Shown here piece after piece: positions 12,033 through 23,025 of a stretch of DNA of 64,000 nucleotides. Below the pieces are notes generated by a model. It made no database searches. It saw only the letters and a program-made list of their open reading frames with translations, and was not told the DNA's origin. The DNA lies in the NCBI GenBank assembly GCA_000349905.1, contig KB722739.1:1486809-1550808 (forward strand), given 5' to 3'. The DNA comes from Volvariella volvacea V23 (taxonomy: Eukaryota; Basidiomycota; Agaricomycetes; Agaricales; Pluteaceae). Every line of letters begins with the position of its first letter. Position 1 is the first letter of the stretch. The translations under genes were made by a program, and so were the position numbers.

Positions 12033-13830
12033 TTGAGTATGCAAGAAGCAATCTTCTGTGCGCTTGCACCGAATGCACAAGGCGCCGGACCAGGCCTCAT
12101 CTCCCTCTATGATATCCACAACGGCACATCGCTTGCCTCCTTCAAGCAGACCAGTGCTGCAGTCAATTGCACCGACGTCGTCGAATCAGTTTCTGGCCAA
12201 GGCGGCTTTTTCCTTGCTGCACAGACTGACAAAGCTATTCTCAACGTTTACAACTTTCAAAAGGTGCACTCCTACGGCTTCTCGAAGGGATCATTCAATG
12301 ACTTTGTGACGAGGACCAAATGGCTCTGAAAATAGTTCTTCCAGAAAAGCTCTCATGCATCGCGGTGGAGCAGTCGGGGAGATATTGTGCAGGAGGAACG
12401 GCCCAAGGGCGTGTATACTTGTGGGAGGTACGCACTTTGCTTACTGTGTTGGTGCCGACCGTCGACACCTGCATAGGTCGCGTCTGGCATTCTGTTCAAC
12501 GTCTGGGATGCCCATTATCGCCAAGTCACTGTCCTCCGGTTCACACAGGACGGTCACGCGCTCATGTCTGGGAGCGAAGATTCGGGAGTTGGTGTCTGGT
12601 CCGTGTCGAGGTTAATATTGTGACCCGCTTTTGACTCAGCATCCCGCTTCACGTTAACCACCCTTTATTAGATTGTTGGATAATGACCTACAAAACGACA
12701 TTCCCGAACCTTACTGCCTGCTGTCTGATCACACCCTACCTATCACAGACATTCGCTGTGGAGTAGGCCCTTTTCCAAAGTGCAGGATTCTGACTTCGTC
12801 GGTAGACCACTCCGTGAAGGTATGATACAGGTTGTAGCCGTCTCACTCACTACCAAATCTAACACACACCTTAGCTATGGGATATTGCATCAAAAACCCT
12901 CCTTACAACATTTCAATTCCCTAAAATCGTTACTTCTCTGGCTTGGGATGTGACGGAGCGTCTTTTCTTTGGTGCCTCGGCAGATGGTTCTATCTTTCAG
13001 GTAAATTTCTTCAAACAACGCGAATTGGGGTCCAATATTCGTGTCGCGGAGGCAGTTGGTGGAGGTGGTTTAAATGAGATCCTTCGTGTTGGGGATAGCA
13101 CTGAACAAAAGCGATTGATCGAGGTCAAGTGCGTTATTCGTTCTGGTATTCCTGCGCTTGCTCAAGATTGATCCCACACCTAGCGAGCCTATTGCCTCCC
13201 TTACCATATCTCTAACAGCTTCACACCTGGTGGTTGGAACTGCCCTCGGCTTTATCCTTATCTATGACGTCCCCTCACATCAATTAATCCGAACGATATC
13301 TACTCATAAATCCTTCTCTATCACATATATCAAGACAATGCTAAAACCAATGGAACTTGTCGGCCATTTCAACTCCAACTCGTCTATTGGGAAGTCTGAT
13401 AGCAAAGATTTTATCACACTTAAGCCAGTGGTCCCATTTCATAAGACAAAGGACATAAAAGCTCGGGAAGCCCACGAAGCCCATGTATTACTACCTCCGA
13501 GTATCCCAGTAAGGAATGGATATTTTTAGTCTTGGTTAATGAACTCACCAACTTCAGTTAGACGAATACCACGAGGATGAATTCATGGAAGAATTGTTGC
13601 GGGATCATGCCGTATTTATGCGACCTGATGGCACGGATGGCCAATCACCCCCCCTTCAGACCCGGATAGATGACCTCGAAGCAGAGGTTATCCATCTTAA
13701 GGAGCAGCTCCAGAAGGCCAAAGGCATCAATGATGTTATGTGGGATAATGTCGTCCAGCGCCTCCTACTCCGGGGTAAAGACGAGATCATCGACCCTTCG
13801 GAACCGAAACGCAAAAAAGGTCGGGCCTAA
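12033..13830 (+). CDS. IPI3: Ipi3/WDR18 WD40 protein of the Rix1 pre-60S complex
   Basis: Nuclear WD40 protein that works with Rix1 and Ipi1 (PELP1-WDR18-TEX10 in animals) in ITS2 processing and late 60S maturation. The start MSMQEAIFCALAPNAQGAGP leads into WD repeats, for example CIAVEQSGRYCAGGTAQGRV, DGHALMSGSEDSGVGVWSV, CRILTSSVDHSVKLWDIAS and LFFGASADGSIFQ. The C-terminus has the family's typical coiled coil (LQTRIDDLEAEVIHLKEQL) followed by KGINDVMWDNVVQRLL and a basic end (EPKRKKGRA). Six short introns are inferred (near 12265-12317, 12428-12478, 12612-12672, 12820-12876, 13130-13181 and 13510-13558). The last joins the WD domain to the coiled coil. Confidence 0.9.
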
Positions 13831-14368
13831 CAGCATTAGAATCTATACGGCCGCCAGGTCTCAGCTTCAAGTCCATGCTCATATACCACCATTGCATTCT
13901 ACTCCCTGCAACGTGTTCTTTGCTCCTGTAATTGGATCCCCAGTTATAAAATCTTCTATATTTAATCTAGCCTCCTTAGGGTGTGAGATTACTACTGATA
14001 ACATTTGTGAATGCAGGTGTGTTGATCTCTTCCGTCGTACAGGCTAACTCGATGGTAGGTCGAACCTCCTCTGATGTCGGCTCAAATTTTCTGCCTCTCC
14101 TCCTCTCAATATGCACTTTCCCATATGTTATCATTTTCCGTGCGGAGTCACCCTTCGGACTGGATGTTCGTCGGAATCGGAATAACCACGATTCTCGAGA
14201 AGCATGCACCTCCACACAGTACTGTCTACATTGGTAGGAAGATATGATTCTGATTCAGCGCTGGGTTTCGCCATTTGCTCGGGGAGTTGCATTTCGTCAC
14301 CAAGAAATCTACACCCAAATTTTTTCGTGTCATGTCGCGTTCAAAGAAGGACCCTTTGCTACGACGAC
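13831..14368. other. intergenic, no gene seen
   Basis: Holds the IPI3 3' UTR and the upstream region of the LPMO gene. I found no protein-like open frame and no RNA gene. Confidence 0.5.
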
Positions 14369-14375
14369 TATAAAA
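14369..14375 (+). promoter_or_regulatory. TATA box of the AA9 LPMO gene
   Basis: A perfect TATAAAA lies 35 bp before the LPMO start codon, which implies a very short 5' UTR. Strong TATA boxes are common on regulated secreted-enzyme genes of fungi. Confidence 0.6.
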
Positions 14376-14410
14376 TTGCGATGCAGTCAATTATCTGAGG
14401 TAGGCCCATC

Positions 14411-15501
14411 ATGAAGTTTTTAACTTTCTACTATCTTGCAGCGTTTGTCGCTTCTGTTTCAGCCCATTGCACCGTTTGGGGTGTCTGGGTAAACGGGGTC
14501 GACCAGGGTGACGGGAGGAATACCTATGTAAGAGATTGTCCTACTCATCACGGCTTGTAACCTCAATTCTCGCCCTAGATTCGATCACCGCCAAACAACA
14601 ACCCTGTGAAAGACCTTAAGTCGAGCGCACTGGCTTGTAATGTGAACAACAGAGGCAGGAACCCTGGTCTTGAAAGTAGTTAGCGGAATCGCTAATATCT
14701 CCTCAGTTGTCCCTCGCTCCGTCTCCGTCCGCGCCGGTGACCTGTTCACATTTGAGTGGTACCACGACATGTAAGTTGATGGATCCACGCGACTCCGTTA
14801 GCAAAGAGGTCACGAAATGTCAAACCACAGACGCAATGACGATATCATTGCCGCCTCTCATCACGGCCCAGGTAAGTCGAGCCGGTCGCCAAATCGCTAT
14901 TCTATTCTCCTTCATGGCGTGATTAGTTGCCGTCTATATTGCACCGGCATCCTCCAGCGGAAGTGGACCGGTGTGGACCAAGATCTTCGAAGACGCATGG
15001 GATGGTACCTGGGGTGTTGATCGCCTCATCACTGCACACGGCCAACACAGCGTAATTATTCCCGATATTCCTGCTGGCGATTATCTTATTCGAGGTACGT
15101 GACGCACTCTAAACAAGGGCTACTATATCCTCACCCGCGTGATTTAGCGGAAATTGTTGCCTTGCATGAGGCAGACGCACTGTACTCTCAGAACCCCCTC
15201 CGAGGAGCCCAGTTGTACATGAGTTGTGTGCAAATCACTGTTACGTCCAACGGCTCGTTATCACTTCCCGGTGGAACCTCGTTCCCGGGTGAGTTGAACT
15301 TCTTTACTCTCGAAGGGATAGTCAACGTTGACCCTGCCTCTGAAATTGGTGTGCACTGCAGGGAGCTACACTGACTCAACGCCCGGAATTCAGTTTAATC
15401 TCTACCTCGGCGGGCCCCCTCCAAGCACGTACGTAGCACCCGGACCAGCAGTTTGGTCGGGAGCTGCGGGTGGGTTCATTGGGCTGGTTGGTAATGTTTA
15501 A
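14411..15501 (+). CDS. AA9 lytic polysaccharide monooxygenase (cellulose-active family, no CBM)
   Basis: Secreted copper enzyme that oxidatively cleaves cellulose or related glucans. A signal peptide ([18 protein letters not shown]) ends exactly before a His ([11 protein letters not shown]), which becomes the N-terminal residue of the copper histidine brace. The second copper His is in [11 protein letters not shown], and the Gln and axial Tyr motif is in [13 protein letters not shown]. Other family marks are [22 protein letters not shown] before [20 protein letters not shown], and PGPAVWSG near the C-terminus. The protein ends shortly after the catalytic domain (GLVGNV), with no linker, CBM1 or GPI signal. 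Six introns are inferred; intron 2 is only about 43 nt. It is isolated, with no other wall-degrading gene next to it; the GH45 gene is 19 kb away. Confidence 0.93.
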
Positions 15502-15965
15502 TCCGCGGCAGGAGCGGGATGTGTGTCCTAGTCTACTATAGACACCTGTGGGTCAGATCATCGTTCCAAGGTGTTCTATCGCCAAGACGTGTTTCTACAT
15601 ATGATATAACAGTTGCGCGTGGATGAGGGGCTTCTCCTAATCAACAGCCTGAGAAGTACTGTTTCGATGTGTAGGAAAGCCCGTGTAGCCCCATTCGAAA
15701 GTGGAGTATCGCTTCATTGTGACTGAGCATCGGGCACGGCGACGAAATTATTGGGCCAACACCAGTTATCCAGAATTGCTGCATTGAATTTTACGAAGTC
15801 GCATGCAGCATTCGAGGGACATGATAACCAGCGGAATGTGGGGTGGGCCCTGTCCCCACGTGATATGGGGGTGGGTTCGCATTTCGAAACTTTAAGTGTG
15901 CCTGCTACACGTTGAATTGTATCCTCAATCTCACTCTCTACCGTGTTCACGTCCGTACATCGAAA
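15502..15965. other. intergenic, no gene seen
   Basis: 464 bp between the LPMO stop and the TMEM14 start. It holds the LPMO 3' UTR and the TMEM14 promoter. No protein-like frame or RNA gene was seen. Confidence 0.5.
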
Positions 15966-16431
15966 ATGGTACGCATTCGTGTCAACATGGCCCGGCCTGC
16001 TCTAAATCATCGAGTCTAGTCTGCGTACCCTGCATATGCAATTGGTAGCTTGTGCATCGTTGGCGGTGTGACTGGTTTTGTTAGGACGCGTTCAGTTCCA
16101 TCTTTGGTCGCAGGTGTTGGGTGAGTCTCTTTGGTAATTTAGATGCCATGTCCTAATCGGCCCTAGCGTTGGGTTGTTATATTTATGGAGTGCAGACAGC
16201 ATTCGCAAGGGGACACCAAACGGTTTGGAGGCTGCGCTCGGTGAGAATCGGCTGCCAAGTATCTCTCAAACCATAGACACTGACATCTGGATCCACCTAG
16301 GTGCATCTGCTCTTCTTTTCTTGTCTTCGATCCCACGGGTCGCAAAGGGTCCAATTCCAGCAACACTCGCCATCACATCGGCTGGCGCCGGACTTTACTA
16401 CGGAAAGACCTTGTTGAATCTAAGGGGATAA
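15966..16431 (+). CDS. TMEM14 family small membrane protein
   Basis: Small protein of about 105 residues with several transmembrane helices and the Gly-rich TMEM14 pattern: YPAYAIGSLCIVGGVTGFVR, PSLVAGVGVGLLYLW, ASALLFLSSIPRVAKG, PIPATLAITSAGAGLYYG. TMEM14C acts in mitochondrial haem precursor transport in animals; the fungal role is not established. Four exons are inferred. The first codes only for the initiator Met (AAAATG followed at once by GTACGC), which is why no ordinary open frame shows the start. The next joins fall after VAGVG and after EAALG. The stop is at 16429-16431. Confidence 0.85.
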
Positions 16432-16913
16432 GTATTGTATTTTTCGTCTTTGTATCATGGCCTCAGACTACCTTGTCGCAATTGATGGGTGTTTTGTCGC
16501 ATGTAGCAGCTCAATCCGCGATACTGCAAGTGTCCGTGTCCTTAGCGAACTTGACCCTGCTGTAGTGATTGATGGGTCTCTTAAGGGTATGCTGCTGGTG
16601 CAAGGCCATTATGGCGAAGTTTCCGCCGGCGACTTGGAATATTGATTCAGCTCGCTGCGAACGGATTCAATCCTTGACTTGGCACCACCCCATTTTTATG
16701 CCCCTATGGAATGGTGCCCTGTCCTTAGTAGCCACGTTAGGCCCGGTGTTCTTGAAAGTCGATATCGGTATTCAAGTTCAATGGTTTCACACTCCCAACA
16801 AAGTTAATATCCGCGTCCATAGAATCTAATCACATGTGGAGATGATGAAAATGCTAGTTATCTCCCGACAAAGTGGCTTGTATAACTCGAGCTCCGCGAG
16901 TGCTCAAGGGCTG
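16432..16913. other. intergenic, one short open frame of doubtful value
   Basis: Between the TMEM14 stop and the first PQ-loop gene. A 62-codon frame at 16457-16645 begins only 26 bp after the TMEM14 stop and matches no family I know; it is probably 3' UTR. No RNA gene was seen. Confidence 0.5.
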
Positions 16914-16921
16914 TATATAAA
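16914..16921 (+). promoter_or_regulatory. TATA box of the first PQ-loop gene
   Basis: TATATAAA 53 bp upstream of the start codon at 16975. Its presence argues that this copy kept a promoter despite its defects. Confidence 0.5.
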
Positions 16922-16974
16922 GACGATGTACCACCATATCCCTACTTGAAGTTCAGGCAGCGCTTACGAACTGC

Positions 16975-18002
16975 ATGAAAGCAAATCCTGCAGCAGAAAA
17001 CATCCTCGGGACGCTAGGAACGTCTTTTAAGTCTACTGCCCTATCTCCTATTTTATACTTCTTATAGGTGCCATATGCTGGAGCATTCAAGTTATTCCGC
17101 AAATTTGGAAGAGTTGGCGAGAAAAATCAACGGAGGGCTTGTCATCATGGCTAGTGTTAGTACGCGCACTGCAGTTCATCCTATTCACTCACTTTTCGTC
17201 CTCTAGCTTAATATGGGGAATATCCTCATTCCCGCTGGGTGTATATGCAATTGTTCAGGATCTCAATATACCGCTTATTATACAACCCCAACTATTCGGA
17301 TTCTTGACTTTGGTTTCGTGGGGGCAGGTAATTCTGAACTCTATTAATTGTCCCACCTCTGAAGCTGCTTAGTGCCAATATTATGGGCGCAATCGCTCAA
17401 GGATCGTTGCTGTTCTCATGGTGTCTGCCATGGTATTGGCCATGGCTTCTTTCGAAATAGCGATGGTGTACGTCAGTCGACCTTCATACGAACAGGGATC
17501 TAGAGCTTCAGTTACGTTCTTTGGGATCCTCAGCTGCGCTCTCATTTCACTCGGCATGGTCCTACAATATCTTGAGATCTACAGGCACAACGAGGTTGTC
17601 GGCGTCTCAATGCTGTTCATGGGTATCGATATGCTTGGGGGTAAGCACAACAATGGTAAAGCTTTGATTCAGGGATGCTCAAGCCGTCTCCTTAGGTTTG
17701 TTTTCCAATTTGTCACTTGTATTCAAGCCCAAATTTGACGTGCTAGCTGGTGTTGCGTATACATTAGTTATCGTAAGTAGATATATCATATTAAAAAGCT
17801 CGCCTAACCATTGTTGCAGGTTCTCGATGGCATCGTGGTAGTCTGTGCCGTCGTACTAAACCCACGAGCAAGGAACAGGAGGAGGCACGAAAATCGATTA
17901 GATGCCAGCAGCGTGATCTCCTCCCATGATACTCAGCGAGGACCCTTAAAGACAGGCGATACACCTACTACCTTACGTCCTCTCTCCATACATTCAAATT
18001 GA
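16975..18002 (+). CDS. PQ-loop repeat membrane protein, upstream tandem copy (A), possibly decaying
   Basis: Seven-helix PQ-loop protein of the group that includes lysosomal or vacuolar amino-acid exporters and Stm1-like proteins. The start MKANPAAENILGTLG parallels copy B, then come AICWSIQVIPQIWKSW, LIWGISSFPLGVYAIVQDLN, PLIIQPQLFGF, WGQCQYYGRNRSRI and FDVLAGVAYTLVIV. Two oddities are visible. First, intron 1 (17018-17067) has a normal acceptor but starts with GA where copy B has GT, and the nearest GT would shift the frame. Second, the second PQ motif reads VLQYLEIYRHNEV, with Leu in place of the first-position Pro. All other introns have normal ends and no frame is broken, so it could be a functional gene with a rare GA-AG intron, a gene with another first exon, or a young pseudogene. 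Confidence 0.75.
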
Positions 18003-18899
18003 ACCTCGTTTCACAAATCGGGATTCAATCTCTTGTAATGTTCGTATATGCTCTTGCCTTTAGTTGCGTAGATTGGTTTCGCCCTAACCACGTTCCATTC
18101 CATTTGAATTTGTGTCGTAACCTGCCATACCCCGATGTATATGCTTACCAGGGACAAAGGAATAGATCGCTGCCCCTGGATGACTTCATTTTAAATCGGA
18201 TTCAGTTCTAGCTGCCGTATCCTCCCTCCGGGTCCCAAGCATCCCATAAGGCGAAATTATCTTCTGGTAAAGCAGCCTACAAACATGTCTTGTACCAGGA
18301 CGAACAATGCCCCTGACACAAGGGACCCACCACCCAATTATAGCATGGCTAGTTGAAAGAGAAGACTCCGGAGTAAGCTGGTGGATCACACGACGTCGCT
18401 ATTATGTTATCTATGTACAAGTCCTACCACGAAAATTCTTGTGTTCCGAGCACCCCCGATACTTAACATCTGCTACTATATTGGCAACGGTTGGGATTAT
18501 ATTCTCTGGCTTAGGAGATTGTAAGGTCCATCACCAACTGGGGTCCAATTAGAATATTATTCAGGATTGGACAATACTGACCAACAGCAGTTGGCCATGG
18601 GGTGCGTAGAGTTGACACTAGGGCAGTGCCCGAACTACAGTGCTTGGCAAACTCCGATAACATATCCCCGCCTGGAAGATGCCGATCTGGAATTAATTCC
18701 AACTTGGATCTAATCTTAATCCCACCAGCACCACTCAACAGTACCTAGAGGTGACCACTCCGTAAAGCGACTCCCAATCTCCCCGTACTCGAGTCAATCC
18801 AGAACTCACCGTGGATTGGTTAGATTGTGTGCAGCTTCCCAGAGTGAGACCACACACGACGTTTTCCGCTTTAAGTTGCGCTGGTGCTGGCCCTGCCAG
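18003..18899. other. long spacer between the two PQ-loop genes, no gene seen
   Basis: About 900 bp. Open frames (for example 18307-18552) have no recognisable domain and no splice-supported continuation. I saw no obvious transposon ends or repeat of the flanking genes. Confidence 0.5.
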
Positions 18900-19829
18900 A
18901 TGGTTCCAAACGCAGCAGCGGAAAATGTGCTCGGTACTATTGGTGAGTTGCCTTACTCGATACCGTACTGCGCTAGTATGACCATAACGATCTCAGGGAC
19001 TATATGCTGGACTATTCAACTCATTCCCCAAATCTGGAAGAGTTGGCGAACGAAGGATGTGACTGGGCTATCATCCTGGTTCATGTAGGCCGCTCTAAAC
19101 ATCTACTGCCGAATGCACGCTGAGCAGTGGGTAGCTTGATGTGGGGCATCGCAGCAGGATTTCTTGGTGTATATAACATCACGCAAAACCTGAATGTCCC
19201 ACTTATTTTGCAGCCTCAATTATTCGGTTTCCTTTCGTTGGTTTCGTGGGGTCAGGTGAGCCGCAAGTTCTGCAACAACACACAATCTGATGGCCTTCCC
19301 AATAAGTGTCAATATTATGGAAAGCACGCCACCCGCTTGAAAGCATTTCTCATGACAGCAGGCGTAATGGCTGTGATTGGTGGATTTCAGGCGGGCATGG
19401 TCTACGCCATTAGGCCTGAAGTTCGTAAGGGCAATACGCGGCCTGTCCAATTCTTTGGCATCGCTAGTGCTGTCTTAATCTCGGTGGCACTGTTCCCTCA
19501 GTACTACGAGATATGGAAACATAAAGAAGTCATCGGAATTTCGATTACCTTCATGTTAATTGACTTACTGGGTGGGGGATTCAGCGTCCTTTCATTAATA
19601 TTCAAGGAGAACTTTGACGTTCTAGCTGGTGTTGCGTATTCCCTGGTGGTTGTAAGTTTACGGATTCCTCCCAGCATTTCATGATAGGGTTCAAATTGTC
19701 CAGGTCCTTGATGGTGGAATCATCGTAGCGGCCCTCATTCTCAATCCGCGGGCGAAACGCCACAGGGCACGTGAAATGCAGGAAGTTGCCAATGGTGTGG
19801 AGGCGACGATGACCCCTCAAATTATGTGA
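18900..19829 (+). CDS. PQ-loop repeat membrane protein, downstream tandem copy (B)
   Basis: Paralogue of the gene just upstream, in the same orientation. MVPNAAAENVLGTIG joins through a normal GT-AG intron to TICWTIQLIPQIWKSWRTKD. Next come SSWFILMWGIAAGFLGVYNI, PLILQPQLFGFLSLVSWGQ, and the second PQ motif intact as LFPQYYEIWKHKEV. The end is FDVLAGVAYSLVVVLDG, a helix and a basic cytosolic tail (NPRAKRHRAREMQ). Both PQ motifs are complete, which suggests transport of small cationic or polar solutes across an endomembrane; the substrate is unknown. Copy A has one extra intron (after DMLGG) that copy B lacks. The 3' end faces KEI1, with 164 bp between stops. Confidence 0.85.
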
Positions 19830-19993
19830 TCCAAGAGGCGAGATTCAAGTGAGATTCAAGTGCATTAAGGGTATTATACCATCTACAAGGGATAAATACA
19901 GTCTTTGAAAGTTGTGTAGAATATGTTTCGGATGGATCAAAAAACGAGTGGAAACTAGGTAGTGGAACGAACGGGAGGTATACTTGTAATTGG

Positions 19994-21152
19994 TTACTCT
20001 CGCAGTTTTCCTGGGGTTCGTATGCCGTCCGAATGAACTTTGCCCAACTCCTCATCAGTATCAACATTGGTCGCGCTATCATCTGTGCTCATTTTGGAAT
20101 GGCCCCTCGAACTCCCGGCGTAAGTTGACTCATCTTCATCAAAATGTACTTCATCTTCAGGGATGACGTTTGCTTTCGGAGGGTAGTTGAGGGAACTGCC
20201 TCTCAGCCTTCGTGACCGGCCAGGGGCGCTAACGAAATCGGCAAAACTTGAAACGGAATTATTGGGCTTGTGGTTACTGCGCAACGGAACGCGATAGAAA
20301 TCTACAACATCTTCGTCATCCTCCGGCAGTCCCAAGGCGGTGTCGTAAATGTGATGAGAGGAAGACGGCGTCGCCACTGCCGGGCGAGAATAAGCAAGGG
20401 AGCGATATGAGCCTTTGCGGAGATGAGTAGCGTAAGAATAAAGGAGTAGTGAGAGATATATCTGTAGATAAGTTGAGCATATTGTTACTTCAGATGTCGA
20501 AGCATTTGGCATACTTTGAAAAACCAAGCGATGACAATAACCGCAGCCGCAGTTCCCTTTTCATGATTCCAAATTGCCATGGCTGCTGCCTCACGCTCCT
20601 CCGGGGTAAGAGTATGGGTTTGAGCGTTTTCCATCATCTCCTTTTGCGCAGCAGAATTGGCCTGTCTACGTCCATCGTGGGGTGTGTAGACCCACCATAC
20701 TACAGCAAAAAAGACGGTCCAGCTAGTGGAAAAGATGTGGTCGGCAAAGAAGAAATGAGCGAAATAGAGTGTGTGCTTCGGATCTTCCTGAAAGTTGGAA
20801 CCGATGAGGATTAAACCTGGTAGTTCGAGACCTAGTTATTGCAACACACACCTCCTTAACTGCCTTCAGACCCCATGTAAGAGCAATTAACGCCACGACG
20901 GAGTACAGGTACAGACTAAGCTGTGCAAAAGACCCTCCTGCGCCTGTAAGCACAGCGATAAGACCGTAAACGCCTGCGACTTTGTTGAGCAGCTGGTACA
21001 GCAGGTAGCGGGTCAGATAATTGCAAATACGGGACAAAGGCGCGACGAACGGCAAAGATTAAGGCGACGGTGACGCCCGTCTTAAGGTCGAGTATACCAA
21101 GGAAGGACGACAGGGGCCATAGGCGCCATTCTGGACGGAGGGTGAGTTTCAT
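19994..21152 (-). CDS. KEI1: Kei1, regulatory subunit of inositol phosphorylceramide synthase
   Basis: Golgi membrane protein that partners Aur1 in making inositol phosphorylceramide; the family is also known as DUF1753. The start MKLTLRPEWRLWPLSSFLGI leads to LDLKTGVTVALIFALLNKVA, helices around GVYGLIAVLTGAGGSF and QLSLYLYSVVALIALTWGL, the motif EEDPKHTLYFAHFFFADHIF, then TVFFAVVWWVYTPHDGRRQA and a last helix before KIYLSLLLYSYATHLRKGS. A disordered acidic C-terminal tail follows (PEDDEDVVDFYRVPL, VHFDEDESTYAG). Three introns are inferred: one after LIFA, one after LKAVKE and one before IYLSLL. The N-terminal part is highly typical. The start codon is 267 bp from the divergent eIF4E gene. 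Confidence 0.92.
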
Positions 21153-21419
21153 TCCGAGCTACGGAATGGGAGCAGTTAAGGAAAGAGGCTGAACCTCCCT
21201 TGAGAAGGATATGGTTACGTAATCGAAATATAAAGGGCGTATTTAATTTGCAAAAACAAGTTAGCAAGTCAAAGCCTTATTGTACAATCTTGCTGTTCCA
21301 TTAACTGGATCTATATCCCATCCTCCACTACATATCCATCCCACGACCAAAATTCATATCCCGGCTCCTTTGCGTCTTATTGTGCTTTTATATCTTGTTC
21401 TTAGCAACTTCTCTCCTTG

Positions 21420-22615
21420 ATGGCCAACTATTTTTCCAATCACTCCCAATCTCGCTTTCTTGCTAACAGTCACAATCCCAATTCACCCAACACTACCACC
21501 AACCAAAGTGCAGGCGGTTCTGCCAGTAATAGCTCTTCTGCAGTCCCATCACCAACTGCGACTGCTCCACGATCTCGTCTCCCTTCCAAACACTTTTCTA
21601 CTTCAGTCTCATCCGTAATCTCGACGGACCGCCTTCGCTCGAAGGATAGCTCTCCAGCATCTGCCGGCGGAGGTTCAAACGGCAGCATAGGAGTCCACCC
21701 ACTGAAAAATACGTATGTTCGTATCTACCTGTCATTCTAAATGCAGATTGTGGACTGAATTTTATCTCTCGCTTAATGGCTTTTCGCCTACCAATCCGCT
21801 GCTTTTAGCTGGGTATTTTGGTTCCGTCAACAACGAACCCCTGGAAATAAAATTATAAGTTATGAAGAAGGCATCAAGAAAATATCTGCGTTCAGTTCTG
21901 TAAGCCTTCCTTCGGCCGCCGCGAATGATCTCTATCTTTCGTTTGGTTCACTGACATTGCGCGTTTGGATGGACAGGTAGAATCGTTCTGGTCGTTGTGG
22001 ACCCACCTTTCTCCGCCGTCTGCGTTACAACCCACAACGGACTATCTCCTTTTCCATGCAGGAGTTCGCCGGCCTGTGTGGGAGGACCCATTGAACCTCA
22101 CGGGTGGTAAATGGATTATCAGATTAAAGAAGGGTGTCGCCGATCGCCTTTGGGAGGATTTGGTGCTCGCCATCATTGGGGAGCAATTTGATGAGTGTCG
22201 TCCTGTAGAAGAACAGAGTGGGAATGATGTTCAAAAGAGCTGGGAAGATTCTAGTGATAGCAGCGCGACGGAGTGGCCCGAAATTTGTGGTTGCACGATT
22301 AGTGTGAGGCAGAGCGAGGACATCATCAGCTTATGGAACAGGTACGAAGCCGATATCAGAGTCCGTGAAAAGATTCGGTACGTCTGTAGTCAGTTCTGTT
22401 GTTGCTGGGTGTGGATATTTACGGTTTGGCGCAGGGATACGATGAAAAGAGTGCTAAATCTTCCTCCATCAACCATCATGGAGTATAAATCCAATAATGG
22501 TATGTGAAGTACGATCTTGAAGCCCTACCTCACTATTCTCACGTTGGCGCTAGACTCAATGCAGGACAAGTCCAGTTTCCGAAATTCAGCGATTGACCGC
22601 ACTACTCTTCCATGA
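21420..22615 (+). CDS. eIF4E family cap-binding protein of the 4EHP (eIF4E2) type
   Basis: Binds the mRNA cap; 4EHP-type proteins repress translation of selected mRNAs rather than drive initiation. A Ser/Thr-rich disordered N-terminus of about 90 residues precedes HPLKNTWVFWFRQQRTPGN. The core then reads ISSVESFWSLWTHLSPPS, VRRPVWEDPLNLTGGKWIIR, RLWEDLVLAIIGEQF, ICGCTISVRQSEDIISLWNR and RVLNLPPSTIMEYKSNN, matching 4EHP closely, including the WED and GGKW motifs of the cap pocket. An acidic, Ser-rich insert of about 30 residues sits between GEQFDE and EICGC. The first cap-stacking position is aromatic (YVFW/WVFWF-type). Four introns are inferred; the last two follow REKIR and KSNN. The stop is at 22613-22615. 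Confidence 0.9.
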
Positions 22616-22898
22616 ATACTCCCCCCCACCTTCCTTTGCCAAAAGCAAACAGATTCTTCCCTCCCCCGCTTACGACTTTCAAGTTCACGTTCGCTAGTTG
22701 TGCATGTAACCGTTTTGTCGCGTGTGCCATCTCTCCAGGCTGTGTCCTGTCTTCATTCATGATTATAAACTTTGTAACATTGCGCGCGTTAGTATCACGT
22801 GATCAAACGCCGAATGCTGCACTGCAATCAACGCGATTGCTGACAATACCTTGTAAGCACCATTGTATGTTACCCCTGGCTAGTCGGATCAGTGGTGC

Positions 22899-22906
22899 TA
22901 TAAAAA
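22899..22906 (+). promoter_or_regulatory. candidate TATA box of the MsrB gene
   Basis: TATAAAAA lies 119 bp before the Met of [11 protein letters not shown] but downstream of another in-frame ATG at 22867. If used, it would produce a transcript that starts after the longer ORF's start codon and so encodes only the short form. Confidence 0.4.
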
Positions 22907-23025
22907 GCCAATTAAGCCGTACCGCTGTCCCCATCTTAACCCCTGCTGGTCAACGCACCACTCGTTCACGCACACCCTTGCATTTACTTCCGTCGTATCT
23001 CCCCAGAACCTTACACTCACGCAAT

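Noticed and set aside
16457..16645. 62-codon open frame after TMEM14
   Set aside because: No recognisable domain, no promoter signal, and it starts only 26 bp after the TMEM14 stop.
18307..18552. 81-codon open frame between the PQ-loop genes
   Set aside because: No similarity to either neighbour or to any family I know, and no good splice continuation.
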